DNA of 64,000 nucleotides from Lytechinus pictus (taxonomy: Eukaryota; Echinodermata; Echinoidea; Temnopleuroida; Toxopneustidae), in NCBI RefSeq assembly GCF_037042905.1, contig NC_087253.1:18079501-18143500 (forward strand), in the 5' to 3' direction. The notes under the pieces are model-generated. The model was not told the origin of the DNA. It worked only from the letters and a program-made list of their open reading frames with translations, and made no database searches. A program made the position numbers and the translations under genes. Shown here one piece after another: positions 32,201 through 42,027 of this stretch; positions within the stretch are counted from its first letter, which is position 1, and each line of letters opens with the position of its first letter.

Positions 32201-34490
32201 TGCGTACAGGGGTACTTCTCTTCTCAGGCCGGAGAACAGCGTGGTGGGAAATGTAGTGAACAGGACCCTCGTACTGAGCTACTTCATTCTCTGTTAACTT
32301 TCGTGCAAATCCATTCTCTATCAGTTCCCTCATTTGTTTTCTATATGCATCTGCATGGTCTGGGTTTCGAGCTAGTCTTTTCTCAGTCGAACACAGTACC
32401 TTCTCTGCTTGTGCTCGATTGTTAGGAAGTAGGTTGGGATCCTTTCTCCATGGATAAGCAATCTCCCACTTGTTTCCAACCTTTCTACTAGACTCTCTGA
32501 TAATCTGCTCCTCAACCTTCTCCTGCTTGCTCAAAGGGCTTGGCTCACAATGGCAGGAACTAGACTGCACCCCCATAGATTCTGAGCTCCAGAAATCGGT
32601 CAAGTCAATTGGGGATGTCAACTTCACATGCAGCACATTCATCCTATCATTCCTTCTTTTGGGAGCACCAAAGATGACCCAGCCCAGTGGGGATTTTCGG
32701 GCTACTAACTGTCCCTTCTCTCTCGTTTCACCAAGATGCATCTTTGGGTAGTCAATACCTATGAGAAGATGAACTGACCCACTTCCTCTGCGTAGATCCT
32801 CAGACTTCAGATTAAACTGCTTGGAAATTTCATTCATCTTCACTTGTGCAATATTTTCACTGATACAGGGTAATGCCACTGCTGCTAAAGAATGAATGGC
32901 ATTGGTAGAGAGGGACCTCACTTTTATCTGATACTGTTTGGTTTCCATCTGCTCTTGCTCTCCACCAACCTTAGTGATTGTGATATTTATGTTGCTTCCC
33001 TTCAGATTCATCTCCTTAGCAACAGACATCTTGATGAGGCTTACTTGAGCTCCAGAGTCTAAGAGCACATTTCCCTTACAGACTGCTCCTTGTTGCCCCA
33101 GGATCTCCGCTGTAACTACGGGTAACAGTGCCTCAGAGTTGCCCGCAAAGGCGACATCTACATTTCCACCTCGGACCTCTGTTGAAGCATGAAGGAGGGG
33201 GTGGTGGAAGTACTTGCATGGTTCTCCGGCAGTAGTTTCACTACATCGACGTTTCCGTTTACAGTTTGACATTCTGTGATCCTTACCAGCCTTCTTTAGA
33301 CAGCTAAAACAGGCATGATGATCCTTGAGTAGCTTCAGTCTCTCGGATTGTGACATGGCTAAAAACTTACGACACTGATCAAGCCAATGTGATGATGTTT
33401 CACAGAGCCAGCATTTGTGAAATAACCTCTGGACTTTGTTTTCCTGGCTGGCTACTGTCTTCCCGACTAGATGTACACCACTTGACTTCGAATCACTTCG
33501 GACTGGGGCCGAAGCTCTCATCCTTGACTTCAGTTCAACTGTAAGCCATGTCAGAAACATTTCAAAGCTTGCCTTGCCACTTGCCTCTTGATGCCTAAAC
33601 CACACCAGTCGGTCTTCCGGGCTTAGCTTCTTTTCCATTATGGCAAGCATATGGCTATTGTTCAAATTTCCTGGCTGGTTGATTTCCATGAGGGTATTGT
33701 AACTCCTCCGAACGAGATGCACAAACTCACAAAATCTTTCATCTTCTCCGCTTTTGAGTGGTTTGACTTTTGAGATGTCATTGATTATAGCGTCGGCAAC
33801 AAAGCGCTCATCTCCATATATCATGTCCAACTGTTCCCATGCTGCTTGGTAGTTATGCCCAATTCCTTTAATCAACTGCAAGGGTTTGCTCTGTAAACAT
33901 GACCTCAGAATCATTAGGGCATCTCTATCCTCATACTGTCTGCCAACAGCATGTAAAAAATCTGCCTTGAAAATGCAGTAATCACGGATGTTGCCATCAA
34001 AGGTGGGAAGTTTAGGCCTTTCCATCCTATAAACAGATCCTGACATTCTCCTTCCTGCTTCAGGAGGCTGATTTGTCTGTCTTGGTGACTGATCTTGCTG
34101 TTCATCTGCTGATAAAGTTGTTTCCATACTCTGATGGCTTGTCGATGCTCTAAGATGATGCTCTTGGAGCTGCTGTGCTTCTCTATGGCTCTCATTATCT
34201 TTGCAATAGTCTCTTTCAAGGATCTGTAGCTTCAAAAATGAATTGTGGCACTCTTCCATCCACAACTCTTCTCTTTCAAATTCCTCGTCATCCTCTAGCA
34301 CTTCCGAATAACTGTCATGCTTATTTTGTAAATCCTCAAAAGCACCAGCATACTGTGCAAACGATTCCTGAACTTCTGGAACAGGTCGCTCTCCATCGAT
34401 CAAGCTCTGAAGGGCCTTTCCAAACCTGGTCAACTTGGCTTTTGCCCCTCTCCGCTGCAGGCGCAGATTCTTAACCTTCTCGGCTGACAT
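29292..34490 (-). CDS. BEL/Pao Gag-Pol polyprotein, intact
   Basis: One uninterrupted frame of 1,732 residues. Rough order: a Gag-like part with coiled coil and DUF1759-type motif (KLPTFDGNIRDYCIFKADF, about 160-180); CCHC-like zinc knuckles (CWLCETSSHWLDQC and CFSCLKKAGKDHRMSNC, about 360-410); a Pao-type aspartic protease (VLLDSGAQVSLI, about 475); reverse transcriptase with YMDD at about 885; RNase H with FADAS near 1065, LELQAA and FMTDSM; integrase zinc-binding HH...CC (MHQLGHGG...CVIC, about 1365-1405) and D,D,E core (SVDYFG near 1438, LLSDNGTQF near 1501, NGCAEAL near 1551). It copies genomic RNA in particles and integrates the DNA. Gag and Pol share one frame, as is usual in BEL/Pao. 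No env. All catalytic motifs look intact. Confidence 0.95.
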   Translation of the reverse strand: MSAEKVKNLRLQRRGAKAKLTRFGKALQSLIDGERPVPEVQESFAQYAGAFEDLQNKHDSYSEVLEDDEEFEREELWMEECHNSFLKLQILERDYCKDNESHREAQQLQEHHLRASTSHQSMETTLSADEQQDQSPRQTNQPPEAGRRMSGSVYRMERPKLPTFDGNIRDYCIFKADFLHAVGRQYEDRDALMILRSCLQSKPLQLIKGIGHNYQAAWEQLDMIYGDERFVADAIINDISKVKPLKSGEDERFCEFVHLVRRSYNTLMEINQPGNLNNSHMLAIMEKKLSPEDRLVWFRHQEASGKASFEMFLTWLTVELKSRMRASAPVRSDSKSSGVHLVGKTVASQENKVQRLFHKCWLCETSSHWLDQCRKFLAMSQSERLKLLKDHHACFSCLKKAGKDHRMSNCKRKRRCSETTAGEPCKYFHHPLLHASTEVRGGNVDVAFAGNSEALLPVVTAEILGQQGAVCKGNVLLDSGAQVSLIKMSVAKEMNLKGSNINITITKVGGEQEQMETKQYQIKVRSLSTNAIHSLAAVALPCISENIAQVKMNEISKQFNLKSEDLRRGSGSVHLLIGIDYPKMHLGETREKGQLVARKSPLGWVIFGAPKRRNDRMNVLHVKLTSPIDLTDFWSSESMGVQSSSCHCEPSPLSKQEKVEEQIIRESSRKVGNKWEIAYPWRKDPNLLPNNRAQAEKVLCSTEKRLARNPDHADAYRKQMRELIENGFARKLTENEVAQYEGPVHYISHHAVLRPEKRSTPVRIVFNSSSSYQGHCLNDYWLKGPDLLNDLLGVLLRFRMNEVGFCGDISKMYHRVSIPERDMNVHRYLWRDMETDKKPDVYIMKVVTFGDKPAPAMAQLALRMTAEAAEARYPKAAQVLKESVYMDDICDSVRDVGEAEQLTSEIDQVLLEGGFKVKGWTSNEALRGESKKEGKTKILEAALEDKVLGIAWDNQQDMFFYKLKDTVSSFPNDGKEESSILTKRKILSRIARIFDPIGFAAPFLVRAKIGMQQLWQRGYDWDELLPPDLQEWWVTFMKEMQDLNDIKYERCLTPPMAVGHPSLCIFADASEVAFGVCVYLQWKLENGKYAVRFVVAKSRVAPLKKMTVPRLELQAAVMASRVYTTVMKELSLKPEKIIFMTDSMIALSWIRSEGRRFKPFVAARIGEIQSYTNPAQWKYVPGELNPADDVSRGLPVRKLSERWKQGPAFLYRSYEEWPSEKAIPEAETEIEAERRRVNHISVKNNDVIDVKRFSSWKKLIRVTAYVLKFIDKLKAVLRAKSNVNLGDGNLSTTQLQKAEHFLIKEAQSSLYQRVQNGEFKTLSPFIDNEGIIRVGGRLDKALISYEHKHPALLPHGAWVSVLITRHMHQLGHGGVAATAAKVRRQYWILKIHKLAKTVKYRCVICRRMEHQVESQVMSDLPDERVAPYTPPFHFSSVDYFGPISVKVGRNKTAKHYGVLFTCLNTRAVHLEVAVDCSSMEFMQVLRRFFAVRGQPALLLSDNGTQFVGAERELREMVRGWSYEELKDFCAERGTTWKFTTPSAPHHNGCAEALVKSCKIALKKAVGDQLVTPFELHTCLQEVANLVNQRPIGRTPNDPDDGAYLCPNDLLLGRSSSAVPQGPFRETKNPRHRFEFVQRIVDAYWKSWMRDVFPLLVPRRKWNSDRRNVRIDDVVILSDPNAVRGKWTLGKVIQVYPGTDGKVRTVKVQSKGTDYKRPISKIVVIYPAEGYEE

Positions 34491-34597
34491 ATTTCTTAAA
34501 GACTTCTGATCCCTGATGTAAAGAGTCGTCAGATCCAGACAGCAGACTACTTGTGGTGACCATCAGACCTCTTCCCAGATGAAAGAAATTGAATTGA
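34491..34597 (-). other. BEL/Pao leader between 5' LTR and start codon
   Basis: A 107-bp leader. The tRNA primer-binding site should start with TGG close to the LTR. TGG occurs 21 bp in (TGGGAAGAGGTC) and again further on (TGGTCACCACAAG), but none abuts the LTR and I cannot match one to a tRNA end, so the primer is left open. Confidence 0.5.
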
Positions 34598-36073
34598 TGG
34601 ATCGTCGAAGACTACGAAATAACAGAGGCTAGGAAAGCCGCTTTAAATTGGATAGTTAGGCAGGCTCACTACCGTGTATTATTCAATCTGTATAAACATA
34701 AGAAAACGAAGTGGATCATAAATATATGTCCAATGCTTTGACAAAAATAAATGTTTTCATAATATTCCCAAAATTGTCATCTCTTTTAAACAATAAGGAA
34801 TATAAATCTAATTATCATTCATATCAGGTGTATAGAACGAATATATATAAACAAATATCCGAGTTTTCCTCGATAGAAAAACCAGTTTAAAATTTGTCCA
34901 TTTTCTTTAACGTCTTGAAAAAGACTAACTTAAATACATGCATACATATTTGCAATAAATCAAAGTGAACTGCTTAAATATATACCTTTAAATCAACTTT
35001 GCGTTCCCACTTAGTAATTTCTATATTCTGAACAAAATTACCTTAAAAGGTAAACAGACAGCAAACTTGTCTGCTAACTTCAGCTTATATCCAAATAAGT
35101 CCGGTAAGAAATAAATTACCAAGGTGTTTCATTATTATTTATCCCAATTTTGACATTATCAGAAAAATCTAAATTATAGACCGAAAGCTTTCTTTAGCTA
35201 GCGGTTGCACACTAAAATTGAATGTGCGAAAAACGGAACGAGTGACCCTGACATGACCTTGCACATAATTAAGCCTCGTTCGTATGAAAAACTTCTGACC
35301 AAAAATTGTCTTAACAAGTCAAAATTATTTTGGTTACAAACGCACAAATTCTTAAAGTGCTTTATAAATGTTTACTCAAATATATCTGACTGAATATAAT
35401 TAAATGTAAACAAATCACGCAATTTAAAGACCACGCCCATACACGCACGATTCGTGCCCATCAAACTCCTAAAATTCACCTTTGTTCATTTCATAAGCTT
35501 AATTTTCCTTTAACTCATACTACTTTACTTTTCTTGAAATAATCTAACAAATCCATTAAAAGCTTTTATTTAGTTTCACAACTTCACTCTTCTCATAAAG
35601 TACAACTAACCTCCTAATTAAGTGTGCATAGCTAATCGCGTTCATTTCACATCCACTGATTGTACATTACACATATCTATGGCGTTCATTACACATACTG
35701 CGTGTTCATTACAGTTCAAGTATCTGCATACGATTTTTAATGCACTTTTTCTGCTCATTCACTGAAAAATATCTCTAGCTTTTAGCACCTCCAAAAAATA
35801 TAACATTTCTGTCATCAAACTTACTTCTTGGGCGGCATTTCCCAGTCAACATCAAGTAAAACAAGATAATTTCATTTTCAAGCGTCCCTTCTCCCTGTTC
35901 TCTGCAAACTAACAACGTGGCATCTGCGAAATGCATATTCATGAGCAGAATTACATTACTTACGAAAGCTTCAGGGTAGCACCAAAGTGACAAATTAAAC
36001 CTTGAAAATACATATAATAAAAATGTGAAAGAAAAAGACAAATTCATAATTTTAAGGTTTGTTCAGCAAACCA
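34598..36073 (-). repeat. BEL/Pao 5' LTR
   Basis: The same length as, and without noticed difference from, the left LTR. In the element's direction it carries the promoter for the genomic RNA. It is followed on its outer side by ATCGC, the target duplication. Confidence 0.95.
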
Positions 36074-36078
36074 ATCGC

Positions 36079-36181
36079 CATCCTGCCATATGCCCCTCAC
36101 ACCCACACACACACACACACGCATGCGGCACGTACCAAGCACGTCCCCACATCATCCACCGTGACACAAACATACACATAT
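36079..36181. repeat. CA-rich microsatellite
   Basis: ACACCCACACACACACACAC at about 36,098-36,121, in the original target region of the BEL element; the matching ACCCACACAAAAACGCACA lies on the other side of the insertion. Confidence 0.7.
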
Positions 36182-36976
36182 GAAGAGTTTACTTGGAAAA
36201 GGGGTAAAACATGTTTTTTTTATTCTCACTTAATGCAATATTCTTATGAGAAACTTAATTGTCATGATGTACTCCCCTATCATGTGAACATAAATTGAGT
36301 ATAAAAGAAATCTACCTGTCTTCAATTTTTTTCTATATATTTAAAAAAGAATTATCATTGTGGACCTAACCGCTTTTGCAAGTAAACTGAAATAAATCCA
36401 ATCTCTTTTGATTAAAAAAGTGATTTTTCTTTGCCAATTTCATTCACGTTTTCATTTGAATTTCAAATTTTCTTTGGAATCATCAGAGTGACAAAAATTT
36501 AGAGGGTTAGAGACAGAAAACATTAAAATTTAAGAAAAATTGACCTAACCCCTTTTGACAAGGGTTCTTCAGAAGTGTTTGGTTGCAAAAGGGGTTAGGT
36601 CCACTCCAAGGAAATCATTTTTTTAGTTCTCCCATATTGCAATATTCTTATGCGAAACTGAATTTTCATGATACCCTACCATGAGAACATAAAATTGGGT
36701 ATAAAAGAAATCTACCTGTCTTCATATTTTCTAAGATATTCTTTTCCCAAAAAAAATTCTGTGTGGATCTAGCCCCTTTTGCAACTAAACTGAAATGGAC
36801 CTAACCCATTTTGAAAAAAAAGGTGATTTTTCTTTGCCATTTTAGTTCACTTTTTAATAGGAGTTTCAACTTTTCTTTGGTATCATCTTATAGAGCTACT
36901 AAAAATCTATACATTGAGACATAAAAATCAAATTTGATGAAAAATGGACCGAACCCCTTTTGCAAGTGAGCTCTTC
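36182..36976. mobile_element. GGGGTTAGGTCC-repeat element, copy 1, 795 bp
   Basis: Ends GAAGAGTTTACTTGGAAAAG and, complemented, GAAGAGCTCACTTGCAAAAG, flanked by ATAT on both sides. The interior is two diverged units of about 410 bp, each with ATGCAATATTCTTATG-type, TCTACCTGTCTTCA and CCTAACCCCTTTTGCAA motifs. A second copy in opposite orientation is at 41,214-42,027. No protein is encoded. The family is not recognised. Confidence 0.7.
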
Positions 36977-37291
36977 ATATATAGATTTGTTATCTATAGT
37001 TTTACCTACCTCGAATAAAAGGCATGAGAAAAACATTAATTGATAAATAGAACATATTTGTCAATACCATTTTTATATACCTAATCGAACATTTTGATAT
37101 ACTGTACATGTACAAGAGTTTAGCAATATTATGGTTAAGACTTGTATTTCCCTCGTCGGAACTTTTTTAAATTGACACCATAATGGACTCGACCCATGTG
37201 AACAAGAGTAATAACAATCGTGTTTGTTACAAGAATTACGACCGAAAATGTACAATCCACACAAAGTCATTGGGAATGTCCTGTCACCAAC

Positions 37292-37867
37292 ATGGTTCAG
37301 TACCCCGCTGTTTTGACTATTAATGATGCTATAATACTGCACTACGTATGGAATTATTGATTCTATAAAATGAGAATCTATATCTTATCAACGAATATTG
37401 GGTCAGTACGATTAATGCAATTTCCAAAGATATCTTTTTTGTACCTATTTTTTTTTTTACATTGATAGGTAATTACGGACCCCTAAATCTACAATATATT
37501 GATTATAATAGAGGTGCTAAAAGTTAGTAAATCACACCAGAAAATGAACAGATTTAAAAGTGCACAAGTTCTGCCATGCTTTAGATATTTTGATTGTAAA
37601 GTCGGGTGATAAAATATCACATTCAATAAAGTTTGCTTCCCCGGGCTCGCCAAACATTAGAGTGTCACGGTTGTCTACATTCAGCACCCAGAATGAAGGT
37701 TTGTGTTTTTGTAGTGAGGTTCACAAACTTTACAGCACAATTGCCTGTAGGTCTACATTTCAAAGGTTGTTGGGAATTCCCAGTCACTAAAAATAGTCTG
37801 ATTTTGAACTCAAATCCGTAAACAACTCTAAATTTGCATACGATTCAGTACCCCACCATTATGAATT
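37292..37867. repeat. Tandem duplication unit A, 576 bp
   Basis: Collinear with unit B starting at 37,868: GGTTCAGTACCCCGCTG, TCTATAAAATGAGAATCTAT, TTGATTATAATAGAGGTGCT, AAAAGTGCACAAGTTCTGCC and CTGTAGGTCTACATTTCAAA occur in the same order at a fixed offset. It ends with CCCCACCATTATGAATT, where unit B begins. It differs from B by a handful of substitutions, a small indel at about 37,706 and the LINE present only in B. Confidence 0.85.
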
Positions 37868-38045
37868 ATGGTTCAGTACCCCGCTGTTTTGACTATTAAT
37901 GATGCTATAATTACTGCACTGGAATTATTGATTCTATAAAATGAGAATCTATATCTTATCAACGAATATTGGGTCAGTACGATTAATGCAATTTCCAAAG
38001 ATATCTTTTTTGTACCTATTTTTTTTTTTTACATTGATAGGTAAT

Positions 38046-38504
38046 GCTGCCGCTCGCATCGTTTCTCTATCCACCAGGCGCACTCACATTACTCCTATTT
38101 TAAGATCCTTACACTGGCTCCCTGTAAAACAGCGTATTATGTTCAAGATTTTGTTGTTAACTTTTCATTGTGTTCATGGCTCATCTCCCCAGTACCTTAT
38201 TTCACTTATCAAAAGTTATACCCCTTCAAGATCCTTACGTTCCTCCTTTTCCAATTCTCTTGTTACCCCCAAAATTGCCAAAACCTGGGGTGAAAGATCA
38301 TTTGTTTACTCATCCTCTAAGCTATGGAATAGCCTCCCTCAAAACATCAAACAATGCTTGACTTCTGAAACTTTTAAACATTACCTCAAAACATTTCTGT
38401 TCAATTCTTCTTAATTTCTTTTATAATTTCCTAAAAAGCGCCTTGAGCACTCTACAGAGTGGATTTGGCGCGATATAAGTCAAATTATTATTATTATTAT
38501 TATT
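38046..38504 (+). mobile_element. 5'-truncated LINE (L2/CR1-like) 3' end
   Basis: Encodes the C-terminal end of a non-LTR retrotransposon ORF2: RRTHITPILRSLHWLPVKQR, FKILLLTFHCVHGSSPQYL, RSFVYSSSKLWNSLPQ and FKHYLKTFLF, then a stop at 38,414. The 3' tail carries GCGCCTTGAGCACTCTACAG...GATTTGGCGCGATATAAG and then (ATT)n. The 5' end is cut off abruptly, as usual for target-primed insertion. AAT (or TAAT) stands on both sides as a very short duplication. It is not autonomous. Confidence 0.85.
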
Positions 38505-38565
38505 AATTACGAACCCCTAAATCTACAATATATTGATTATAATAGAGGTGCTAAAAGTTACTAAA

Positions 38566-38868
38566 TCACACCAGAAAATGAACAGATTTAAAAGTGCACA
38601 AGTTCTGCCATGCTTTAGATATTTTGATTGTAAAGTCGGGTGATAAAATATCACATTCAATAAAGTTTGCTTCCCCGGGCTCGCCAAACATTAGAGTGTC
38701 ACGGTTGTCTACATTCAGCACCCAGAATGAAGGTTTGTTCTTTGTAGTGAGGTTCACAAACTTTACAGCACAATTGCCTGTAGGTCTACATTTCAAAGGT
38801 TGTTGGGAATTCCCAGTCACTAAAAATAGTCTGATTTTGAAATCGAATTCGTAAACAACTCTAAATTT
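38566..38868 (-). CDS. Candidate minus-strand exon in unit B, unidentified beta-rich domain
   Basis: An open minus-strand frame of about 100 residues: VVYEFDFKIRLFLVTGNSQQ, PLKCRPTGNCAVKFVNLTT, FWVLNVDNRDTLMFGEPGEA, NFIECDILSPDFTIKISKAW. The composition looks like real protein and alternates as beta strands; a MATH/TRAF-like fold is a loose guess. An acceptor (AAATTTAG) and a donor (TTTCTG/GTGTGA) can be proposed but are weak. Unit A has the same exon with a one-base indel that breaks the frame at the LTTK region, so A's copy is dead. The plus-strand frames over the same DNA look less protein-like. Confidence 0.3.
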   Translation of the reverse strand, partial: KFRVVYEFDFKIRLFLVTGNSQQPLKCRPTGNCAVKFVNLTTKNKPSFWVLNVDNRDTLMFGEPGEANFIECDILSPDFTIKISKAWQNLCTFKSVHFLV

Positions 38869-38999
38869 GCATATGATTCAGTACCCCACCATTATGAATT
38901 GATATAGCCATTTCGATTGTGCTAGACTACATCCCGTATAACATTATAGCCAGTTGCGTACCGTGGGTCACGGCTTGGGGGGGGGGGGGGACCAGCAGA

Positions 39000-39600
39000 A
39001 ATTTTTAGTCACTTAGTGGGCGCGCGAAGCACGCTCAATTGCCAGGTTAACTGACCTAATAGAGATATTTTAAGGACTGTGCCATTAAACGGATATGTAT
39101 CTCACTGATCAAATAATGAGAGCGCGAGCTGAATTTTTTTTCAAACCTAAAAAGGGACATTATAAGCAAATTTTGGTAATCATTATACGTACCTGTCTCG
39201 CTAAACAACCAATGCGAGCGCGAAGCGCGAGCTAAATTTTTTGTATATATTGTCCCCAAACAGGGACATTTTAAGGACTATTTCTGTAGGAATCCATCAA
39301 GAGTATACATATCTCACCATAGTTAATGTTAGTGCCAAGCGCTTGCTGATATTGTTAGAATTACATTTAAACACATGAAACACTTTTTGTAGTCATTGTA
39401 ATCATGATTATCATACACATCTCAATAATCAAATAAGCTTGCGCTGAAAATTTAGACATAAAGAGAGGCATTCTAAGGCTTGTTTGTAGGAATTCACTAA
39501 GACCATACGTATTTCACTAACCAAAATGATGCGAGTGCGAAGCACGAGCTGAAAATTGTTGATATTCAGATTTAAAAAAGGGACATTTTAAGGACTGATT
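39000..39600. repeat. Degenerate tandem units with GCGCGAAGCGCGAGCT motif
   Basis: At least four units of roughly 120-150 bp contain, in order, GAGCGCGAGCTGAATTTT or a variant, AGGGACATTTTAAGGACT, AGGAATTCACTAAGA or similar, and ATACGTATTTCACTAACCAA or similar. This is a typical subterminal array of a large hAT-type element. Non-coding. Confidence 0.7.
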
Positions 39601-40183
39601 TTAAAGAAAACCAAAACCCAAGAAGAGAAGCAATCTTATTGGAAAGAGTAAAATGAGAGGAACAATTAAAAAACAGTTTCATCAAAATTGGTTATGAAAT
39701 AAGCAAGTTATGGATAATTAAAAAGTCTTGTTGTACTTGCTATGTGGATCCTCAAATTGGCAAACGTGCTTCAAAATGGCTGATTTTGTGGACAACTCTC
39801 CATTTGTTTTGTACACATATTTTCAGATTTCCCCTTTATTTTACATATTTCACATTATCTCCTCCTGACCTTGACATATATGGTGTGGATTATATTTTCC
39901 CATGACATTTGTTGTGCTCAGAAGAAGGCAAGATGCAATTTGAAAGATAATGAGGAAAATCTGAAAATTTGTGTACAAAACAAATGGAGAGTTGTCCACA
40001 AAATCAGCCATTTTGAAGCACGTTTGCCAATTTGAGGATGCCCATAGAAAGTACAACAAGAGTTTTCAAACTCCCATAACTTGCTTATTTCATAACCGAT
40101 TTTGATGAAACTTTTTTTTTAATTGTTTCATTTTACTCTTTCCAATAAGATTACTTCTCTTCTTGGGTTTTGGTTTCCTTTAA
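39601..40183. mobile_element. Foldback MITE inside the hAT-type element, 583 bp
   Basis: Arms at about 39,601-39,815 and 39,970-40,183 are complements: AACCAAAACCCAAGAAGAGA, ATTGGTTATGAAATAAGCAA, AACTCTCCATTTGTTTTGTA and their reverse forms. The ends are TTAAAG-like. A 12-bp direct repeat TTTAAGGACTGA flanks both sides; TTTTAAGGACT is also a motif of the surrounding array, so this may not be a true duplication. Confidence 0.75.
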
Positions 40184-41180
40184 GGACTGAAAAAGCTTTT
40201 GCTTATAGTGCTCTAACTTTGCAGAATGCACTCTCATCAACAATACGCAATGCCAAGTCTATAGAGTCATTCAAAGCCAACCTTATGACATATCTATTCT
40301 CATCATATTTATCTTTTCGTTATATTCATAAATGATTTGTCATGCTCTCTTCGTAAATGTTCTTCTCATTTATATGCCGATGACTCTGTTTTATATTTCT
40401 CGGACAAAAATCCACTTGTGGTTGAAAGAACACTTAGTAATGAACTGAAAAATGTTGCAAATTGGATGAGCAAAAATCGATTAAAACTTAATTGTAATAA
40501 AACCGTAAGTATGTTTTGGGGTACTCGGCATATGTTGGCAAGACATATAACTCTTCACTTACGCATTCGCGAAACAGATATTCAAATGGTAGAAAGTGTT
40601 AAATATCTTGGAGTTTTCATTGATAGGGAACTTATATGGAATGTTCTTTATGATTACATGTGTTCAAAAATTGGTAAAATGTTTGGTTTCCTTGGCAGAC
40701 TTAGGCGATTTGTTATTGAATCTAGTTCAAAATTAATATATTCTTCGGTTATCCTTCCACACTTTGATTATGCTGATATTGTTTGGCAATCTAAATTTTA
40801 AAAATATTTTAATTTACTGCAAAAGCTACAAAATCGTGCAGGAAGAATTATTCTAAAAATCGATCCATATTTGCATACTTCATCCTCATATATCCATGAT
40901 ATTTTGAAATGGAAGACTTAAAATACTCGGCAAAAGGAAAATATGTGCGTAATGATGTTTAAAGTTTTGAATGATTTTGCACCTGATTATATGAAAGCAC
41001 AATTCTCACGTAAATCATACCCTTACTCTCTGCGTACCGAAAATCACCTTAGTCTCCCAAAACCAAAGTCAGATAGCTGTAAACGGACATTTTTGTATGG
41101 GGGGGGGGGGGGGGGGCTACACTTTATAACAAATTACCGATGAATTTGTCGTCTAGTTCAACGATTCCGTCCTTTTAATC
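40184..41180 (+). pseudogene. LINE reverse-transcriptase pieces (two fragments joined)
   Basis: From 40,185 a LINE C-terminal fragment reads TEKAFAYSALTLQNALSSTI and ESFKANLMTYLF. At about 40,315 it switches into an RT core, FINDLSCSLRKCSSHLYADD, with the YADD catalytic motif, then LKNVANWMSKNRLKLNCNKT and VKYLGVFIDREL. After a stop at 40,799 the C-terminal part follows (KLQNRAGRIILK...MMFKVLNDFAPDYMK), and a run of about 20 G at 41,099 breaks the frame before GATLYNKLPMNL. The order (C-terminus before RT) shows two LINE copies fused or rearranged. Both are dead. Confidence 0.75.
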
Positions 41181-41213
41181 CAGTATTCAATTGTATCTCG
41201 GTTTTCCATAATT

Positions 41214-42027
41214 GAAGAGCTCACTTGCAAAAAGGGGTTAGGTCCATTTTTCATCAAATTTGATTTTTTTTTTGTCTCAATGTATAGATTTTTAGTAGCT
41301 CTATAAGATGATACCAAAGAAAAAGTGATCTAAAATGGCAAAGAAAAATCACCTTTTTTTTTCAAAAGGGGTTAGGTCCATTTCAGTTTGGTTGCAAAAG
41401 GGGTTAGGTCCGCACAGTATTTCTTTGGAAAAGAATATTTAAAAAAATATGAAGACAGGTAGATTTCATTTATACCCAATTTATGTTCTCATGGTAGGCT
41501 ATCATAAAAATTTAGTTTCGCATAAGAATATTGCAATATGGGAGAATAAAAAAATGATTTTCTTGGAGTGGACCTAACCCCTTCTGAAAACAAACTATTC
41601 TGAAGAGCTAATTCGTCAAAAGGGGTTAGGTCCATTGTAAATAATTTTTTATTGTTTTCTGTCTCAAAACCTCTAAATTTTTAGTCATTATGATGAAAAT
41701 AACGAAAATTTGAAATTCACATGAAAACGTGAATAAAAGTGGCAAAGAAAAATCACTTTTTTAATCAAAATAGATTGGATATATTTCAGTTTTAATAGTT
41801 GCAAAAGGGGTTAGGTCCACGATGATAATTTTTAAAAGAATATATATAAAAAAAAAAATGAAGACAGGTAGATTTCTTTTATACCCAATTTTATGTTCAC
41901 ATGATAGGGAAGTACATCATGACAATTTAGTTTCTCATAAGAGTATTGCAGTAAGTGAGAATAAAATACATGGTTTTTCTCGGAATGGTAAAAAGTGGTC
42001 CTAACCCCTTTTGCAACTAAACTCTTC
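41214..42027. mobile_element. GGGGTTAGGTCC-repeat element, copy 2, inverted relative to copy 1
   Basis: Reverse-complement relative of 36,182-36,976 over its whole length; ends GAAGAGCTCACTTGCAAAA and GCAACTAAACTCTTC, flanked by AATT on both sides. It lies inside the hAT-type element. The AAAAGGGGTTAGGTCC motif occurs at least four times. Confidence 0.7.

Larger units (their letters stand above)
27545..36073 (-). mobile_element. Complete BEL/Pao LTR retrotransposon, 8.5 kb
   Basis: Two 1,476-bp LTRs (27,545-29,020 and 34,598-36,073) enclose a 5.6-kb interior with one long Gag-Pol frame on the minus strand. ATCGC on both sides (27540-27544, 36074-36078) is a perfect 5-bp target duplication. 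The element runs from the right LTR (5') to the left LTR (3'). No difference between the LTRs was noticed and all translated frames in them are the same, so insertion was recent. There is no env-like frame. It is the only element in the window with full coding potential. Confidence 0.95.
37868..38950. repeat. Tandem duplication unit B, carries a LINE insertion
   Basis: Same as unit A up to GATAGGTAAT, then a 459-bp LINE tail, then resumes at AATTACGAACCCC. Beyond the end of A it continues into a short exon-like stretch (38,908-38,950), where the hAT-type element begins. Unit A is therefore the empty-site reference for the LINE. Confidence 0.85.

Noticed and set aside
36182..42027. Telomere-like GGGTTAGG motif as internal telomeric sequence
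   Set aside because: The motif is part of a longer AAAAGGGGTTAGGTCC unit at wide spacing, not a tandem TTAGGG run.
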